Shown here: one piece after another, positions 45,125 through 52,890 of the stretch
Layout: the number at the start of each line of letters is the position of its first letter
Numbering within the stretch: position 1 is the first letter of the stretch
Assembly (NCBI RefSeq): GCF_001644665.1
Contig: NZ_CP011393.1
Location: forward strand, 1,944,001-2,008,000
Reading direction: 5' to 3'
DNA: 64,000 bases
DNA from: Fervidobacterium pennivorans
GTDB lineage: Bacteria > Thermotogota > Thermotogae > Thermotogales > Fervidobacteriaceae
The notes under the pieces: generated by a model
Told to the model about the DNA's origin: nothing
Seen by the model: only the letters and a program-made list of their open reading frames with translations
Databases searched by the model: none
Made by a program: the position numbers and the translations under genes

Positions 45125-45149
45125 TCCACACATGTGTTGGTCCAAGGTT

Positions 45150-45767
45150 TCATTTCCCCTTACGCTCATATTTGTCCATCCAACCCAAGAAATAATCAAC
45201 AACATTCGTTTTTCTCTCGTTGCCATCCAAGAGCCTTTTTATATTCTCTTTGTGTCTGTAGACAGAAAACAATGCGAGAGCTAAGAAAACCACCCAGTAA
45301 TCTTTTTTGAAAACAAGTGCAAAAAACGCACCCGCAAGTAACCCAATTATCGACCCCAAAGAGACATACTGTGTCATTGCAACAATTGCAATCCACACAC
45401 CAAGTGCAAACATACCGGCTTGAGGATATATTGCAAAGAACGTTCCAAGTGTGGTTGCCACACCTTTTCCACCTTTGAATTTAACAAACGGGGAGTAGCA
45501 ATGTCCAATGACAGACATTGCACCAGCCATTACCATTGGATGCTCTCCAAATTGTTTGAATATCAAAACAGCGATAACCGCTTTCATAATATCAAGAAAC
45601 ATCGCCAGTGCACCGTATTTTGTTCCCATATTTCTCAGCACATTGGTACCACCGACGTTCCCGCTACCAACCTTTGTTATGTCAACTCCTTTTAACTTAG
45701 GAATTATATAACTGAAAGGTATCGCTCCAATGAAATATCCTAAAATGGCTGCCCAAACTAACGACAC
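45150..45767 (-). CDS. plsY: glycerol-3-phosphate acyltransferase PlsY
   Basis: Integral membrane enzyme that transfers acyl from acyl-phosphate to glycerol-3-phosphate. GYFIGAIPFSYII (motif 1), GSGNVGGTNVLRNMG (catalytic motif 2), and GHCYSPFVKFKGGKGVATTLG (motif 3) are intact. Five hydrophobic helices are visible. I choose the GTG at 45767, 7 bases after GGAGGG, giving 205 aa. Gene context (PlsY ... PlsC) supports a phospholipid role. Confidence 0.96.
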   Translation of the reverse strand: MSLVWAAILGYFIGAIPFSYIIPKLKGVDITKVGSGNVGGTNVLRNMGTKYGALAMFLDIMKAVIAVLIFKQFGEHPMVMAGAMSVIGHCYSPFVKFKGGKGVATTLGTFFAIYPQAGMFALGVWIAIVAMTQYVSLGSIIGLLAGAFFALVFKKDYWVVFLALALFSVYRHKENIKRLLDGNERKTNVVDYFLGWMDKYERKGK

Positions 45768-45820
45768 ACCACATCCCTCCACGCTGAAAGCTACAATTTT
45801 AAACTAATCACACTATGAAA

Positions 45821-46522
45821 TTACCGCACATACTTTTCAAAATTGTCCTCACCAACGAGTGTTATAAGAATCTCCTTGTAACTCGGATGTAGATTTATCA
45901 TATTACTCAATGCTTGCTTGATGGTTTCTAATTCCTCACCTTTGAAGTCCCCACTATCGATTGCCTGAACCAAATCGCTTATAATCTCGGGAATATCAAG
46001 GTATGAAAGCACCATTGCAACTTGTGCGCCGAACATAAATCGTTCTTCACCTTCCAAAAGCATGTATCTAAGAAGTGGGTAAAATTGTTCTCCAGCACCA
46101 AGTTTTGCTAAGGCCTCGTATATAACCAACTGTGCCTCTTCCAAATCATATAATTCCAACGCCTTTGTGATATCGGTTACCAGTCTTCTCAAACCCAAAT
46201 CCCCAGCCAAATCTATTAAGTAAAGCAAAGGCACATCGTTCTTTATTCCGCTCTTTATCTTTTCTTTAATTGTTTTTTCTAATTTCGAGGCTATCCTATC
46301 ACCTAACCTGTACAAGACCTCAGTAACAATTTCTCTTACTTCCGGGTCGTCATCTTCCTTCTCCAGCAAAGATATTATTTCATCGTAGGCATTCTCTCCT
46401 TTTTCTTCAACTATCCTTCGTATAAGCTCTTCTCTTTCCCTTTCTTGTACCTCATTTCTTTCTTGGTTGTATCCTTCGTTATCTTTGCCAAAATCATCGA
46501 AAATCTTTTCATCACCACTCAC
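45821..46522 (-). CDS. acidic helical-repeat (HEAT-like) protein
   Basis: A 233-aa acidic protein with no membrane segment. After a charged, probably disordered 30-residue N-terminus it consists of paired helices (ELIRRIVEEKGENAYDEIISLL, VREIVTEVLYRLGDRIASKL, AQLVIYEALAKLGAGEQFYPLLRYML) with the spacing of HEAT repeats. Likely a scaffold; no partner is evident. The GTG at 46522 follows GGAGGAG. It has its own -10 box and follows a terminator of the flagellar rod genes. Confidence 0.78.
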   Translation of the reverse strand: MSGDEKIFDDFGKDNEGYNQERNEVQEREREELIRRIVEEKGENAYDEIISLLEKEDDDPEVREIVTEVLYRLGDRIASKLEKTIKEKIKSGIKNDVPLLYLIDLAGDLGLRRLVTDITKALELYDLEEAQLVIYEALAKLGAGEQFYPLLRYMLLEGEERFMFGAQVAMVLSYLDIPEIISDLVQAIDSGDFKGEELETIKQALSNMINLHPSYKEILITLVGEDNFEKYVR

Positions 46523-46563
46523 GACTCTTTGCTCCTCCTTTTGCTCTCAAAATATTCCACAAT

Positions 46564-46569
46564 ATTATA
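46564..46569 (-). promoter_or_regulatory. -10 box upstream of the HEAT-like gene
   Basis: TATAAT within an AT-rich near-palindrome (AATATTATATCACAATATT) on either strand, about 41 bases before the start. No clear -35. The symmetry could be an operator, but that is speculative. Confidence 0.4.
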
Positions 46570-46605
46570 TCACAATATTTCGATGTATAAACTACCAAAC
46601 CGTAG

Positions 46606-46639
46606 TTAAAAATAACCCCCAAGGCATACGCCTCGGGGG
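46606..46639 (-). terminator. rho-independent terminator after flgG
   Basis: Ten-base arms (46616-46625 and 46630-46639, CCCCC-rich, one G-T mismatch) with a 4-base loop and TTATTTTT on the minus strand. It closes the mreB-flgF-flgG transcript. Confidence 0.88.
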
Positions 46640-46671
46640 CTGGATTATTTTTGCCTTACAAAGCCAAGTTA

Positions 46672-47457
46672 TTATCTTCTCAAGTTACTTGCCGTTTGGA
46701 GCATTTGGTCTGCCGTCATGATGGACCTCGAGTTAAATTCGTAAGCCCTCATCGCGGTAATCATGTCAACCATTTCTTTAACCACATCTACGTTTGATTT
46801 TTCCACGTATCCTTGCATAATGGTTCCAAATCCGTCCTGACCAGCAGTCCCTTCAATTGGTTCACCACTTGCCGCAGTCGCTACGTACAAGTTATCTCCT
46901 ATCGATTTTAACCCTGCTGGGTTGACAAACCGCGTTAAAGTTATCGTACCAAGTTGTTGGATAGTTCCATCAGGTAACTCAACAGAGACTATACCGTCCG
47001 GTGAAACAGTAAGGGAAACCGCATTTTGTGGTACCACAATGGCAGGTGATAAAAGCAAACCGTTTGCTGTTACAATTCTACCTTGGCTATCTATCTTGAA
47101 CTGACCATCTCTTGTGTAGGCAATTCTTCCATCTTGCAGTTGTATCTGGAAGAACCCATCGCCACTAATCGCCAAATCCAACGCATTACCTGTGTTTTCT
47201 ATGTTTCCTTGTGTAAAGAGTCTTGTCGTCGCTGCAAGTCTGACTCCATGACCAACGTAGATACCTGTTGGTGTCGTTGAGTTCTGAGCGGTTGCGGCAC
47301 CTGCGTTTTTTGAATAACTGTAAATTAAATCTTGAAATTCGGCTTTGACTTTCTTATATCCTGCAGTATCAACGTTTGCAATGTTGTTTGAAACTGTATC
47401 CATCTTGAACTGCTGAGCCCACATGCCCGTTGCTGCGGTGTATAAACTGTTAATCAT
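46672..47457 (-). CDS. flgG: flagellar basal-body rod protein FlgG
   Basis: Distal-rod component of the flagellum, 261 aa. The N-terminal MINSLYTAATGMWAQQFKMDTVSNNIANVDTAGYK is the rod/hook export and assembly motif. The central domain has SGDGFFQIQLQDGRIAYTRDGQFKIDSQG. The C-terminal GYVEKSNVDVVKEMVDMITAMRAYEFNSR is the matching coiled segment. GGAGGGG precedes the ATG. It follows a paralogous gene by 23 bases and mreB by two genes. Confidence 0.95.
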   Translation of the reverse strand: MINSLYTAATGMWAQQFKMDTVSNNIANVDTAGYKKVKAEFQDLIYSYSKNAGAATAQNSTTPTGIYVGHGVRLAATTRLFTQGNIENTGNALDLAISGDGFFQIQLQDGRIAYTRDGQFKIDSQGRIVTANGLLLSPAIVVPQNAVSLTVSPDGIVSVELPDGTIQQLGTITLTRFVNPAGLKSIGDNLYVATAASGEPIEGTAGQDGFGTIMQGYVEKSNVDVVKEMVDMITAMRAYEFNSRSIMTADQMLQTASNLRR

Positions 47458-47480
47458 CTATACCCCTCCTCACCTTTTAA

Positions 47481-48245
47481 TTACCTCAGAGCTCCAACGT
47501 TGTTTATGACTTTGTTCAGTAACTCATCGTGAACAACTATCGCCTTCGATGTTGCATCGTAGTGTCTTTGAGCCTCTATCAATTTCACCATTTCACGCAC
47601 GACATTCACATTTGATTTTTCTACGTATCCTTGCAAAATCCTAACATTCGAATTAGGGTCATCTACATTTACTATTTGTGCTTGACCGGTGAAGAGGGTT
47701 TCTCCCATTTTTCTTGGATTTTGAAGTGTGTAGATAGCTATTCTTGAAACAATATTCCTGTTGGCATCGTAAACATTTCCTGATTCGTCGATGTATCCAT
47801 TCTCAGGGAGTGTAACAATTTGACCATTTGAATCGAGCAAATAATACCCCTGTGTATTTACCAGTTGTCTATTGCTATTTGCAATGAATTCTCCATTCCT
47901 TGTGTAAAGCACTTCGTTACCTTTTCTCACCGCAAAAAAGCCTTCACCATTTATAGCCAAATGCGTTGGAATATTAGTTTGTTCTATAATACCTTGAGCG
48001 TAGTGTGTACGAATTTCGTCAACGATGATAGCTTGTTCGACATCGCCTACCTTTGAAAATTCGACCCTTCTATTTTCTGGCTCAGGCTTTATACGGTATA
48101 TCTCACGTGTCAGGTAAGCTCTGAAAACAGGAGTGTCGGCTTTGTAGCCGTTTGTTTCAACATTTGCTAAATTATTTGACAAAACATCCATTTTTGTTAC
48201 GTCGGCAAGCATACCCATTGCTGCTGTATACACACCACGGTACAA
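47481..48245 (-). CDS. flgF: flagellar hook-basal body protein (FlgF/FlgG-type, FlhO-like)
   Basis: A 254-aa paralogue of FlgG: MYRGVYTAAMGMLADVTKMDVLSNNLANVETNGYK at the N-terminus, NGEGFFAVRKGNEVLYTRNGEF in the middle and GYVEKSNVNVVREMVKLIEAQRHYD at the end. Likely proximal or distal rod. Its TTG start (48245) is 6 bases after GGAGGG. The arrangement after an mreB-type gene matches the mbl-flhO-flhP order of Bacillus, so FlhO is an alternative name. Confidence 0.93.
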   Translation of the reverse strand: MYRGVYTAAMGMLADVTKMDVLSNNLANVETNGYKADTPVFRAYLTREIYRIKPEPENRRVEFSKVGDVEQAIIVDEIRTHYAQGIIEQTNIPTHLAINGEGFFAVRKGNEVLYTRNGEFIANSNRQLVNTQGYYLLDSNGQIVTLPENGYIDESGNVYDANRNIVSRIAIYTLQNPRKMGETLFTGQAQIVNVDDPNSNVRILQGYVEKSNVNVVREMVKLIEAQRHYDATSKAIVVHDELLNKVINNVGALR

Positions 48246-48271
48246 AGAAATCCCTCCAATTTAATCAAATA

Positions 48272-49282
48272 TCACTTTTCATAAGTCACTGCAACATGTT
48301 TCAGCAATTCTTCGTCTTCAAGCAACTTACCAGTCCCTTTTGCAACGCACAGTAATGGTTCATCGGCAATCCTACAAGGTACACCTATGTCTTCCTCTAT
48401 CGCTTTATCAATCCCTCTCAAAAGTGCACCGCCACCAGTTAACACAATCCCATGTTCTACAATATCCGCTGAAAGTTCAGGAGGAGTCTTCTCAAGCACA
48501 AGTTTTATCCTTGAAATGATGTTGTCAACCACAGGTCGAATCATCTTATAAACATCCGTTGAGTTGATAACTTCTGTTCTTGGAAGTCCTGTTACCGCGT
48601 CTCTTCCTTTTACTTCCAGTTCTAAATCTTCTACGTCCGGATGAACTTTTCCTATTTTTATTTTTATCTCCTCTGCCGTTGTATCACCAATGAGCAGTCC
48701 GAAGTTTCTTCTAACCCCTTTAACAATAGCGTCATCGAGTGCATTACCGGCAAGCTTTATGGAATCTCCAACAACGATACCTCCCATACTTATCACGGCG
48801 ATATCTGTAGTTCCACCGCCGATATCCACAATCATATTCCCCATCGGTTTCATCACATCGAGTCCAATTCCAATAGCAGCGGCAGTTGGCTCAAGAACTA
48901 TATGCACCCGTTTTGCCCCGGCTTTTAAAGCCGCATCGTAAACTGCTCTTTGCTCAACACTCGTTGTCTTTGTTGGAATGCCGATAACCATGTTGCATTT
49001 GAAAAATAACCCTTTGTTGAGCTTTTTCATAAAGTATTTAAGCACTTCTGCTATGATGGTATAGTCTGCGATAACTCCATCCCTCATCGGTTTAACCGCC
49101 AAAACTTTGTCTTCAGGTGTCTTTCCGAACATCTCTTTTGCTTCTGTTCCTATAGCCAAAATCTTGCCAGTTTTCCTTTCGATAGCCACCACAGAAGGTT
49201 CGTTTAATACGATACCTTTACCCTGTTGGTAAACTATGAAGTTCGCTGTTCCGAGGTCAATTCCCAAATCGTTCTTTGCCAT
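48272..49282 (-). CDS. mreB: rod-shape-determining actin homologue MreB
   Basis: Bacterial actin that guides lateral cell-wall synthesis on the inner face of the membrane. The ATPase motifs are GIDLGTANFIVY (phosphate 1), IVDIGGGTTDIAVIS (phosphate 2), EPTAAAIGIG and VLTGGGALLRGID (adenosine). I start at the ATG at 49282, 6 bases after GGGGAG, giving 336 aa; the start lies inside the end of the EamA gene. The Mbl paralogue cannot be excluded by sequence. RodA, its wall-synthesis partner, is at 18-19 kb. Confidence 0.96.
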   Translation of the reverse strand: MAKNDLGIDLGTANFIVYQQGKGIVLNEPSVVAIERKTGKILAIGTEAKEMFGKTPEDKVLAVKPMRDGVIADYTIIAEVLKYFMKKLNKGLFFKCNMVIGIPTKTTSVEQRAVYDAALKAGAKRVHIVLEPTAAAIGIGLDVMKPMGNMIVDIGGGTTDIAVISMGGIVVGDSIKLAGNALDDAIVKGVRRNFGLLIGDTTAEEIKIKIGKVHPDVEDLELEVKGRDAVTGLPRTEVINSTDVYKMIRPVVDNIISRIKLVLEKTPPELSADIVEHGIVLTGGGALLRGIDKAIEEDIGVPCRIADEPLLCVAKGTGKLLEDEELLKHVAVTYEK

Positions 49283-50147
49283 ACTCTTCTCCCCTTTCAA
49301 AGATGTATAATCCTAATATCAACATTGTCACTCCCAGAATGTTGTAAATTGTCGGTTTTGACTTCATCAACACAAACTCTGATATAACTGTTACCAGAGG
49401 GATGAAATATATGAAATTTGTAGTCTTTCTGTCACCTATCACCTCAATTGATTTGTTCCACAACAAATACCCCAGTGCAGAACACACAATACCAAGGTAA
49501 ATCAAACTAGATACGCTTTTTATTTCGAATTTAGCTTGCATATTTTGTAAAAGGGAGAACGGGACCAGCGTAACAACACCCCAAAATGTGATTGAAAATG
49601 TCTGGTCAATTCCCACCACATCTTTTATTCTAACCACATAGTGAGTATAGAATACCCAAGAAATCGCTGCTCCAAACGCAAGAATATCACCTAATGGGTT
49701 AAGTTTCATCATCCTTCCGTTCAAAATAACGAGGGCAACTCCAAGAAACGCTAAAACAGAACCCAAGTAATGGTACTTATTCGTTTTAACTTTGTGAAAT
49801 ACGTGAGTAAAAAGCACATACAGAAGCGGGACACTTGAGACAATAACAGCCGCATTTGTTGGTGAGGTATACCTTAACGCTGTGTTCTCAAAAACGAAAT
49901 ACATAGTGATGCCCCAGAATCCTGACCAAAAAGCATTAATATTTGCTATCTTTTTCTTTCTCGTAAATGGTAAAAGTATAAACAGTGCTATCAAAAATCT
50001 GTAAAGTGCTGCAGGGAATGGTTCAAAAACATTAACAACAAATTTCGTAGCAACAAACGACGCACCCCAAAAAATCGTTACAAGCACAACTGGAAGATAT
50101 TTTAAAACCTGTTTCAATTTATATTTGATTGAACCCAGCATGCTCAT
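49257..50147 (-). CDS. EamA/DMT-superfamily transporter
   Basis: A 296-aa membrane protein with ten helices in two EamA repeats: VTIFWGASFVATKFVV ... TMYFVFENTALRYTSPTNAAVIVSSVPLLYVLF, and LAFGAAISWVFYTHYVV ... LIYLGIVCSALGYLLWNKSIEVIG. The substrate is unknown. The ATG at 50147 follows AAAGGAG by 6 bases; the longer frame to 50171 overlaps the LOG-type gene. It differs from the EamA gene at 33777-34658 and is not a recent duplicate. Confidence 0.88.
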   Translation of the reverse strand: MSMLGSIKYKLKQVLKYLPVVLVTIFWGASFVATKFVVNVFEPFPAALYRFLIALFILLPFTRKKKIANINAFWSGFWGITMYFVFENTALRYTSPTNAAVIVSSVPLLYVLFTHVFHKVKTNKYHYLGSVLAFLGVALVILNGRMMKLNPLGDILAFGAAISWVFYTHYVVRIKDVVGIDQTFSITFWGVVTLVPFSLLQNMQAKFEIKSVSSLIYLGIVCSALGYLLWNKSIEVIGDRKTTNFIYFIPLVTVISEFVLMKSKPTIYNILGVTMLILGLYIFERGEEYGKERFGN

Positions 50148-50167
50148 TTCTCTCTCCTTTGGCGTTT

Positions 50168-50701
50168 TCATTTTGCGATTCTTTCTAAGATTTCTACAAC
50201 ATCTTCTACGCTCATCGCTTGGTATACTTCAACCAACTTCCGATTATCAAGGTATTTTCCATCAATCAAAACGTCTGCGATTCTATCTGTCCAACCACCC
50301 GTTCCACGAAGTAAAATTACAGGCTTTTTATTCGCATAAGCTGCCAAGATTTCTATAGCCGTTCCTATCTCTCCACCCACAGATATCACAGCATCAACAC
50401 TCTTCACGAGGATAAATGACCTCATCTGAAAGTCCAATCCCGTTTTTATAACCACATCGTTGTATTCGTTAGAATCTTCTCCTTCCCAAGGAAGCACGCC
50501 CACACAAAATCCTCCAACCGATTTCACACCTTTTGAAACTAATTCCATCACACCATCTCTTCCTCCGGTGAATACGTTGTATCTTTTGCCAAGTTCCTCT
50601 CCCAGTTTCAGACAAAGCTCAGCAATTTCTTTAACCGGAGTTTCTTTAGGATTACCTGAGTATCCTATCACACCCACGTTCTTTACTTGCCGTGTATCCA
50701 T
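50168..50701 (-). CDS. LOG-like Rossmann-fold protein (TIGR00725-type)
   Basis: A 177-aa protein of the lysine-decarboxylase-like/DprA-like Rossmann group. VGVIGYSGNP opens it, VFTGGRDGVMELVSKG corresponds to the PGGxGTxxE-type nucleotide-binding region, and ISVGGEIGTAIEI follows. The structurally known Thermotoga relative is annotated only as a nucleotide-binding or molybdenum-cofactor-carrier-like protein. The true LOG motif PGGxGTxxE is altered here to VGGEIGTAIE, so cytokinin-type phosphoribohydrolase activity is doubtful. GGAGGG precedes the ATG. Confidence 0.85.
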   Translation of the reverse strand: MDTRQVKNVGVIGYSGNPKETPVKEIAELCLKLGEELGKRYNVFTGGRDGVMELVSKGVKSVGGFCVGVLPWEGEDSNEYNDVVIKTGLDFQMRSFILVKSVDAVISVGGEIGTAIEILAAYANKKPVILLRGTGGWTDRIADVLIDGKYLDNRKLVEVYQAMSVEDVVEILERIAK

Positions 50702-50808
50702 TAATTTCCCTCCATCGTCTAAAGGTTACCTGAGAATTACTTCTGTTCTATTTTGAAAGTATATCACAAACACGTAAATAATTACAGATGATTTAATCCG
50801 ATAACTGC

Positions 50809-50835
50809 TTGGAATTATCCGAAAAGTGGTATAAT
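50809..50835 (+). promoter_or_regulatory. promoter of the divergent chemosensory operon
   Basis: TTGGAA (50809-50814) and an extended -10 TGGTATAAT (TATAAT at 50830-50835) with a short 15-base spacer, about 37 bases upstream of the first gene. It is the only convincing promoter I find between 50.7 and 61.2 kb on this strand. Confidence 0.65.
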
Positions 50836-50871
50836 TATTTTTGATAAAGTTTTACGAAAGGAAATGGTAAC

Positions 50872-52044
50872 ATGCTTAACATCTCGAGTGCGTTTGAAGG
50901 TTCAAAAGACGCAATGCTTAAAAACCAGATTGAAGAAATCCTAAAAAGGCACGGCATAAAGGCTCAAAAAATTCACATTGAAAGACTCATCAAAAACATC
51001 GAACCAATTTCTGAAGCACTGACACCCGTGCTTCTTGAATCCATTGTTTTGGAGAACTTAACAATAGGAGACTCGTATTTCTTCAGAGATATCCAAACTT
51101 TCGAAAAACTGAGAAAGATACTCAAAGAAAGACCTTCGTGGAATATACTTTCCATAGGCTGTTCTCGGGGGGAGGAAGTTTACTCAACTGCGATAGTTTG
51201 CAACGAAGCTGGGGTAGAGTGTTCCATAAAAGGTATTGATGTCAATTTCCAAAGAATATCACAAGCCAAGGTGGGTTGCTACAATTTCTGGAGTGTGCGG
51301 TTTCTTTCAAAAAAACAGATAGAAAAATATTTCGATGTTGTAGATGGTAAATACTGCGTTAAAAAACAATACAGACATAACATTGAATTTTTCCACGGCA
51401 ATATTTTAGATGCTGGACATAGTTTTTTAGGAAAGCATGAAAGATTTGATATAATTTTTATAAGACGTGTCTTGCTTTACATTGAGCGAATCGATGAGGC
51501 AATACAGAAAATTTCTTCACTGCTTAAAGATGATGGATTTTTAATATTTGGTGCGGGTGAATACTTCCCAGAAGTTTTGGAGCACTTCTCACCAGCTTTT
51601 AACGATGTGGGAACATTCTATAAAAAAATGTCAAAACAAAGTGAACATACGGAAATCAAAACAATTAAATCCACATTCCTGGGAAGGCACAAAAATTTAA
51701 CAGAAATCGAAAAACTCGAAAGTGAAAAACAGCAAGAAATCGAAATTGCCAAACTACTCAAAAAAACATTTGAGGGGATAGAATTAGAGGAGCGTATCAA
51801 GTTAGTTGAAGAATATCTTTCAAAAAAGGCATTTCAAAAGGCATACGATATCGTAAAAGAATCCTGTAAGAAATACCAAACAAACTACCTGCTTTGGAAA
51901 TACAAAACGTTGATTGAACTTGAGCTAAACGATATTGAGGATGCAAAACAATCGTTGCAATGTGCTCTTTTTTTAAACAGTGTAGATGACGAGATATGGC
52001 AAATCAAACATGCTTTAGACTTTCGAACAAAGTTGAAAAAGTAA
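50872..52044 (+). CDS. CheR-type protein methyltransferase with C-terminal helical repeats
   Basis: A 390-aa AdoMet-dependent methyltransferase expected to methylate glutamates on the receptor encoded in the same operon. CheR features: DSYFFRDIQTFEKL (canonical TxFFR), SIGCSRGEEVYSTAI (AdoMet loop, residues 95-109), GIDVNFQRISQAKVGCY, and FDIIFIRRVLLYIERIDEA, where the usual CRNV is IRRV (197-200). Residues ~285-390 are helical pairs resembling TPRs (LVEEYLSKKAFQKAYDIVKES), as in some CheR proteins of alternative pathways. The ATG follows AAAGGAAATGG. First gene of the operon. Confidence 0.87.
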   Translation: MLNISSAFEGSKDAMLKNQIEEILKRHGIKAQKIHIERLIKNIEPISEALTPVLLESIVLENLTIGDSYFFRDIQTFEKLRKILKERPSWNILSIGCSRGEEVYSTAIVCNEAGVECSIKGIDVNFQRISQAKVGCYNFWSVRFLSKKQIEKYFDVVDGKYCVKKQYRHNIEFFHGNILDAGHSFLGKHERFDIIFIRRVLLYIERIDEAIQKISSLLKDDGFLIFGAGEYFPEVLEHFSPAFNDVGTFYKKMSKQSEHTEIKTIKSTFLGRHKNLTEIEKLESEKQQEIEIAKLLKKTFEGIELEERIKLVEEYLSKKAFQKAYDIVKESCKKYQTNYLLWKYKTLIELELNDIEDAKQSLQCALFLNSVDDEIWQIKHALDFRTKLKK

Positions 52045-52064
52045 GAAATAAAAGAGGTGGTGCG

Positions 52065-52841
52065 ATGTCACAAGAGTTTTATTTTTGTGAGGTGGAACAC
52101 AAAAACGGAGTTGTCCGGTTAGCGATAGATGCAAGCTTAGTAATTGGCGTCAGTAACGTTGCATTTCCAGCACCAAAGGAGATAGAAGTCTTCGGTTTCG
52201 CATTGCACGATGGGTTCCTTTACCCTGTTGTAACACACAGTGGCTTAGATGAACCTGTGTTCAAATATTATTTGATATTAAAAGAATACGCATTTGGTGT
52301 CACAAGAATCATCGAAAAAGTCCAAGCAGTTCCTATCCCATTTTCGCCAGATACTCCGTTAAATAAAGACGATCAGTTCAGAAGGCTGAGTGAATACAGC
52401 GGAGTAATTGTTGCCGCTGAAGGCTGCACGCAACAACACTATTACGTTTACAACACATATTGTGTCACCCTTCCCAAAACAGCACGGGTGGTAAAACAAG
52501 ACAGAAAAAACGATGAAAAAGAACGCATTAGAGAACTAAAAAACAAATATGTAATAGTTGGTAACACGTTTGCGATGCCTTTATCAAACGTATTGAATAT
52601 CCTCTCTGCCGATGTAGTTACACCCTTTAAAATAGAAGAGTGGGATGGATTTATAGATTACAATAAAATTATCCCCGTCAAAAATATCGACACCGGGAAG
52701 TTCGTTGTAATAACGCAAAACGTCGCATATAGAACTTCAAGGGTAGCCATCTCAGATGGTAATATTTTGAGAAAAGAAACTTCTAACGAAACGTATCTTG
52801 AAACTCCGGAAGGCATATACAAAATCCTTGAGCATTCGTAA
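52065..52841 (+). CDS. divergent CheW-like adaptor
   Basis: A 258-aa soluble protein, more than half again the size of an ordinary CheW. Two beta-rich stretches resemble CheW subdomains: residues ~1-60 (VRLAIDASLVIGVSNV, then GFALHDGFLYPVV) and ~155-258 (YVIVGNTFAMPLSNVLNILSADVVTP, then WDGFIDYNKIIPV and FVVITQNVAYRTSRVAI). Standard CheW motifs are weak, and the assignment rests partly on position between cheR-like and cheA-like genes. It would couple the receptor to the kinase. The ATG at 52065 has GAGGTGG upstream; the frame open from 51996 overlaps the previous gene. Confidence 0.6.
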   Translation: MSQEFYFCEVEHKNGVVRLAIDASLVIGVSNVAFPAPKEIEVFGFALHDGFLYPVVTHSGLDEPVFKYYLILKEYAFGVTRIIEKVQAVPIPFSPDTPLNKDDQFRRLSEYSGVIVAAEGCTQQHYYVYNTYCVTLPKTARVVKQDRKNDEKERIRELKNKYVIVGNTFAMPLSNVLNILSADVVTPFKIEEWDGFIDYNKIIPVKNIDTGKFVVITQNVAYRTSRVAISDGNILRKETSNETYLETPEGIYKILEHS

Positions 52842-52890
52842 TTACCTTTAGCAACAAATAAAAGCAAAAAATATACAAAGGGATGATGGT

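Noticed and set aside
46561-46580. AT-rich near-palindrome AATATTATATCACAATATT considered as an operator.
   Set aside because: It coincides with a -10 box in an AT-rich genome; a single copy is not enough to call an operator.
33777-50147. The two EamA transporter genes considered as a recent duplication.
   Set aside because: Their sequences differ throughout apart from family signatures, and they lie in unrelated contexts.
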